Shown: one piece after another, positions 12,745 to 14,221 of the stretch
Numbering within the stretch: position 1 is the first letter of the stretch
Layout of the letters: each line of letters opens with the position of its first letter
Assembly: GCA_913064925.1 (NCBI GenBank)
Contig: CAJYBN010000056.1
Coordinates: 1 to 14,221, forward strand
DNA: 14,221 nt
Direction of reading: 5' to 3'
DNA from: an uncultured Peptococcaceae bacterium
GTDB taxonomy: Bacteria; Bacillota; Desulfotomaculia; Desulfotomaculales; Desulfallaceae
Translations under genes and position numbers: made by a program
The notes under the pieces: model-generated
Seen by the model: the letters and a program-made list of their open reading frames with translations, nothing else
The model's database searches: none
What the model was told of the DNA's origin: nothing

Positions 12745-13908
12745 TTAATTCCGCAGCTTTTGCTCCAGCAGCTTTACGGCTTCGTCCAGCTGCTCGTCGC
12801 CGGGCAGGTCCTCCCGGTCCTGCACCAATACGTCGGGCTCAACGCCTTTTTTATTGATATCTTTCTTGTCCGGGGTCAGGTAACGGGCCGTGGTCAATTT
12901 CAGGCCGGCCCCGTTGTCCAGCGGGAAGACGGTTTGCACCACGCCCTTGCCGAAGGTCCTGGTGCCCACGATGACGCCCGTACCGGTGTCCTGCACGGCG
13001 GCCGCCAGGATTTCGGCGGCACTGGCGCTGTTTTCGTTCACCAGCACGGCCAGGGGCAGGCGCAGGAACTGGCCGTCCGCTTCTTTAACTTCTTTCTTGC
13101 CCGACCGGTATTCGATGTATACTATGGGGCCCTGCGGCACGAAATTATCCGCCACCCGGGTGACGGCGATCAAATCCCCCCCGGGGTTGTTGCGCAGGTC
13201 CAAAATGACGGCCCGCATGCCGCTGTCCCGCAGGCGCGACAGCACCTCCAGCATCTCGTCCGGGGTTTTTTCGTTAAACTGGCTGATCGCAATATAGCCT
13301 ATGCGGGTGCGGGGCAGCATTTTACCCTCCACGGTGGGGACGCTGATTTCTTCCCTGACGACGGTAACCTGCAGCGGTTCCGCCTGCCCCTCCCGCAGCA
13401 GGCTCAGCTCGATGGTGGTGCCCACCGGGCCGCGCATCAGGCCGATGGCGGTTTCCAGGTCGATACCCCGCACGTCGCGCCCGTCTATCTCCAGGATGCG
13501 GTCCCCCGCCTTAATCCCCGCTTCGGCGGCCGGGGTGCCCTCGTAAACCCGCACCACGGTGAGCAGGTTGTCCTTCACCCCCACCAGGATGCCCAGGCCG
13601 CCAAAGGAACCGCGGATCATTTCCTGCAGCCGTTTAAAGGTTTGCGCGTCCAGGTAAACGGAATACTGGTCCTCCAGAGATTCTACCATGCCCCGGATAG
13701 CCCCGTCCACCAGCGTGGTGGTTTCCACGGGCTCTATGTACTGGGTGCGGATCAGGGTAACTACCTTGATCAGGTTGCCCACGTGCTTGTAATTGCTGGC
13801 CAGTATGCCACCGGCCGCTATAAAGACGATAAAAAAAATAATGGCCAGTGCCGCCAGCCAGCGATATGTCCCAACCCTGCTGCCGCCCTGCTTGTTGTAA
13901 CCGTACAT
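12745..13908 (-). CDS. CtpB-like S41 carboxy-terminal processing protease
   Basis: This is a 387-residue membrane-anchored serine protease. It has one N-terminal transmembrane helix (~17-38), a helical region, a PDZ domain (~96-181, with GDRILEIDGRDVRG) and an S41 catalytic domain. The Ser-Lys dyad is visible: the second Ser of NENSASAAE (S296) and Lys of TFGKGVVQ (K321), 25 residues apart, with Gln four residues further, as in CtpB. The family clips C-terminal tails of envelope proteins; in Bacillus, CtpB cleaves SpoIVFA during sporulation. The ATG at 13908 is preferred: AGGTG lies 6 nt upstream, whereas the upstream ATG at 13950 overlaps the promoter -10 and has no ribosome binding site. 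It is the first gene of an operon with the MinJ-like gene. Confidence 0.93.
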   Translation of the reverse strand: MYGYNKQGGSRVGTYRWLAALAIIFFIVFIAAGGILASNYKHVGNLIKVVTLIRTQYIEPVETTTLVDGAIRGMVESLEDQYSVYLDAQTFKRLQEMIRGSFGGLGILVGVKDNLLTVVRVYEGTPAAEAGIKAGDRILEIDGRDVRGIDLETAIGLMRGPVGTTIELSLLREGQAEPLQVTVVREEISVPTVEGKMLPRTRIGYIAISQFNEKTPDEMLEVLSRLRDSGMRAVILDLRNNPGGDLIAVTRVADNFVPQGPIVYIEYRSGKKEVKEADGQFLRLPLAVLVNENSASAAEILAAAVQDTGTGVIVGTRTFGKGVVQTVFPLDNGAGLKLTTARYLTPDKKDINKKGVEPDVLVQDREDLPGDEQLDEAVKLLEQKLRN

Positions 13909-13950
13909 GCCATACACCTGCCGTTGTTCGCCGTTAAAACCACATAACAT

Positions 13951-13956
13951 ATTATA
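13951..13956 (-). promoter_or_regulatory. Predicted -10 element of the protease/PDZ operon
   Basis: A perfect TATAAT on the minus strand lies 42 bases before the chosen ATG at 13908. No convincing -35 is seen at 16-18 bp; TTGTAA lies 20 bp away. The expected leader is about 36 nt. Confidence 0.5.
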
Positions 13957-14040
13957 CTACATTATGGCGGGGCCAATTACAAGAAGTTTGCTCCCGCAAA
14001 AAACCGGCCACCTGTGAAGTGACAGCAGAGTATTTACAAA

Positions 14041-14221
14041 GGGCACTTCCGTTCCTTCGCTCACTCCCAACTACACGCCGGACAACTCTATGGCTTGCTC
14101 CGGGCGAAACCGGGCCGCCCTAAACTCAACGTCCTGTTTCGGTTAGGGCTGGCGCGCACGTCCTGTGCGCGCCTCCCGGTTTCGCTCCTGCGCTGCGCCA
14201 AGAGTTGTTACCCGGCGCTCC
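14041..14221. repeat. Palindromic multi-hairpin intergenic repeat, copy 2 (cut by right edge)
   Basis: Bases 14049-14221 align with about 6030-6202 at high identity, in the same orientation. Stems: ACAACTCT (14082-14089) with AGAGTTGT (perfect here, mismatched in copy 1), GCGAAACCGGG with CCCGGTTTCGC, hairpin 14117-14149 and hairpin 14151-14173, both with GTCCT loops. Compared with copy 1 each hairpin carries one G-C to A-T change on both sides of the stem, so pairing is kept. The outer left arm differs in sequence from copy 1, and the right arm lies beyond the window. Confidence 0.82.

Noticed and set aside
12760..13947. 395-codon plus-strand frame opposite the S41 protease
   Set aside because: Antisense shadow; the minus frame contains the catalytic Ser-Lys dyad and PDZ domain.

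Overview
The window comes from a GC-rich bacterial chromosome. The gene content points to an anaerobic, endospore-former-type Firmicute, perhaps in the Desulfotomaculum/Peptococcaceae sphere. Supporting signs are a CtpB-MinJ-UvrB-UvrA gene neighbourhood like that of Bacillus, SLH-domain surface anchoring, a CooT-family nickel protein, a family-4 Fe-S uracil-DNA glycosylase, a YaaL-like DUF2508 protein, and strong GGAGG or GGGGGTG ribosome binding sites with GTG/TTG starts. The species cannot be named from the sequence alone. Almost every real gene is on the minus strand; the single exception is a small DUF2508 gene. The long plus-strand reading frames opposite uvrA, uvrB and the other genes are GC-driven shadows.

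Layout, left to right. (1) 1-2587: uvrA, minus strand, missing its C-terminus off the left edge. (2) 2588-3013: a gene-free stretch with a 12-bp tandem repeat, an AT-rich patch and a dyad. (3) 3014-3761: a vapBC-type toxin-antitoxin pair with its own promoter and operator-like inverted repeats, lying between uvrB and uvrA. (4) 3793-3868: short GC-rich tandem repeats. (5) 3897-5930: complete uvrB. (6) 6023-6234: a palindromic, multi-hairpin intergenic repeat (copy 1). (7) 6246-8156: an exported SLH-domain protein with promoter and terminator. (8) 8186-8276: a truncated third copy of the repeat. (9) 8312-9868: a lipoprotein of the sugar-binding-protein type with remarkable Gly/Gln-rich segments. 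(10) 10104-10439: DUF2508 gene on the plus strand, convergent with and overlapping the glycosylase gene (10429-11013). (11) 11045-11433: cooT-like gene with a consensus promoter, a ~118-nt structured leader and a terminator. (12) 11456-13956: an operon of a CtpB-like S41 protease and a MinJ-like multi-pass PDZ protein. (13) 14041-14221: copy 2 of the palindromic repeat, cut by the right edge.

Functionally, uvrA and uvrB form the damage-recognition part of nucleotide excision repair, and the glycosylase adds base excision repair of uracil. The protease and PDZ protein form a conserved membrane pair. The SLH protein and the lipoprotein are envelope proteins.

The most unusual signal is the repeat family. 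Two copies fold into the same nested structure with two hairpins that share a GTCCT loop. The stems carry two compensatory base-pair changes between copies, and in the third copy one hairpin appears inverted. This looks like a mobile or structured palindromic element maintained for its fold rather than for coding.
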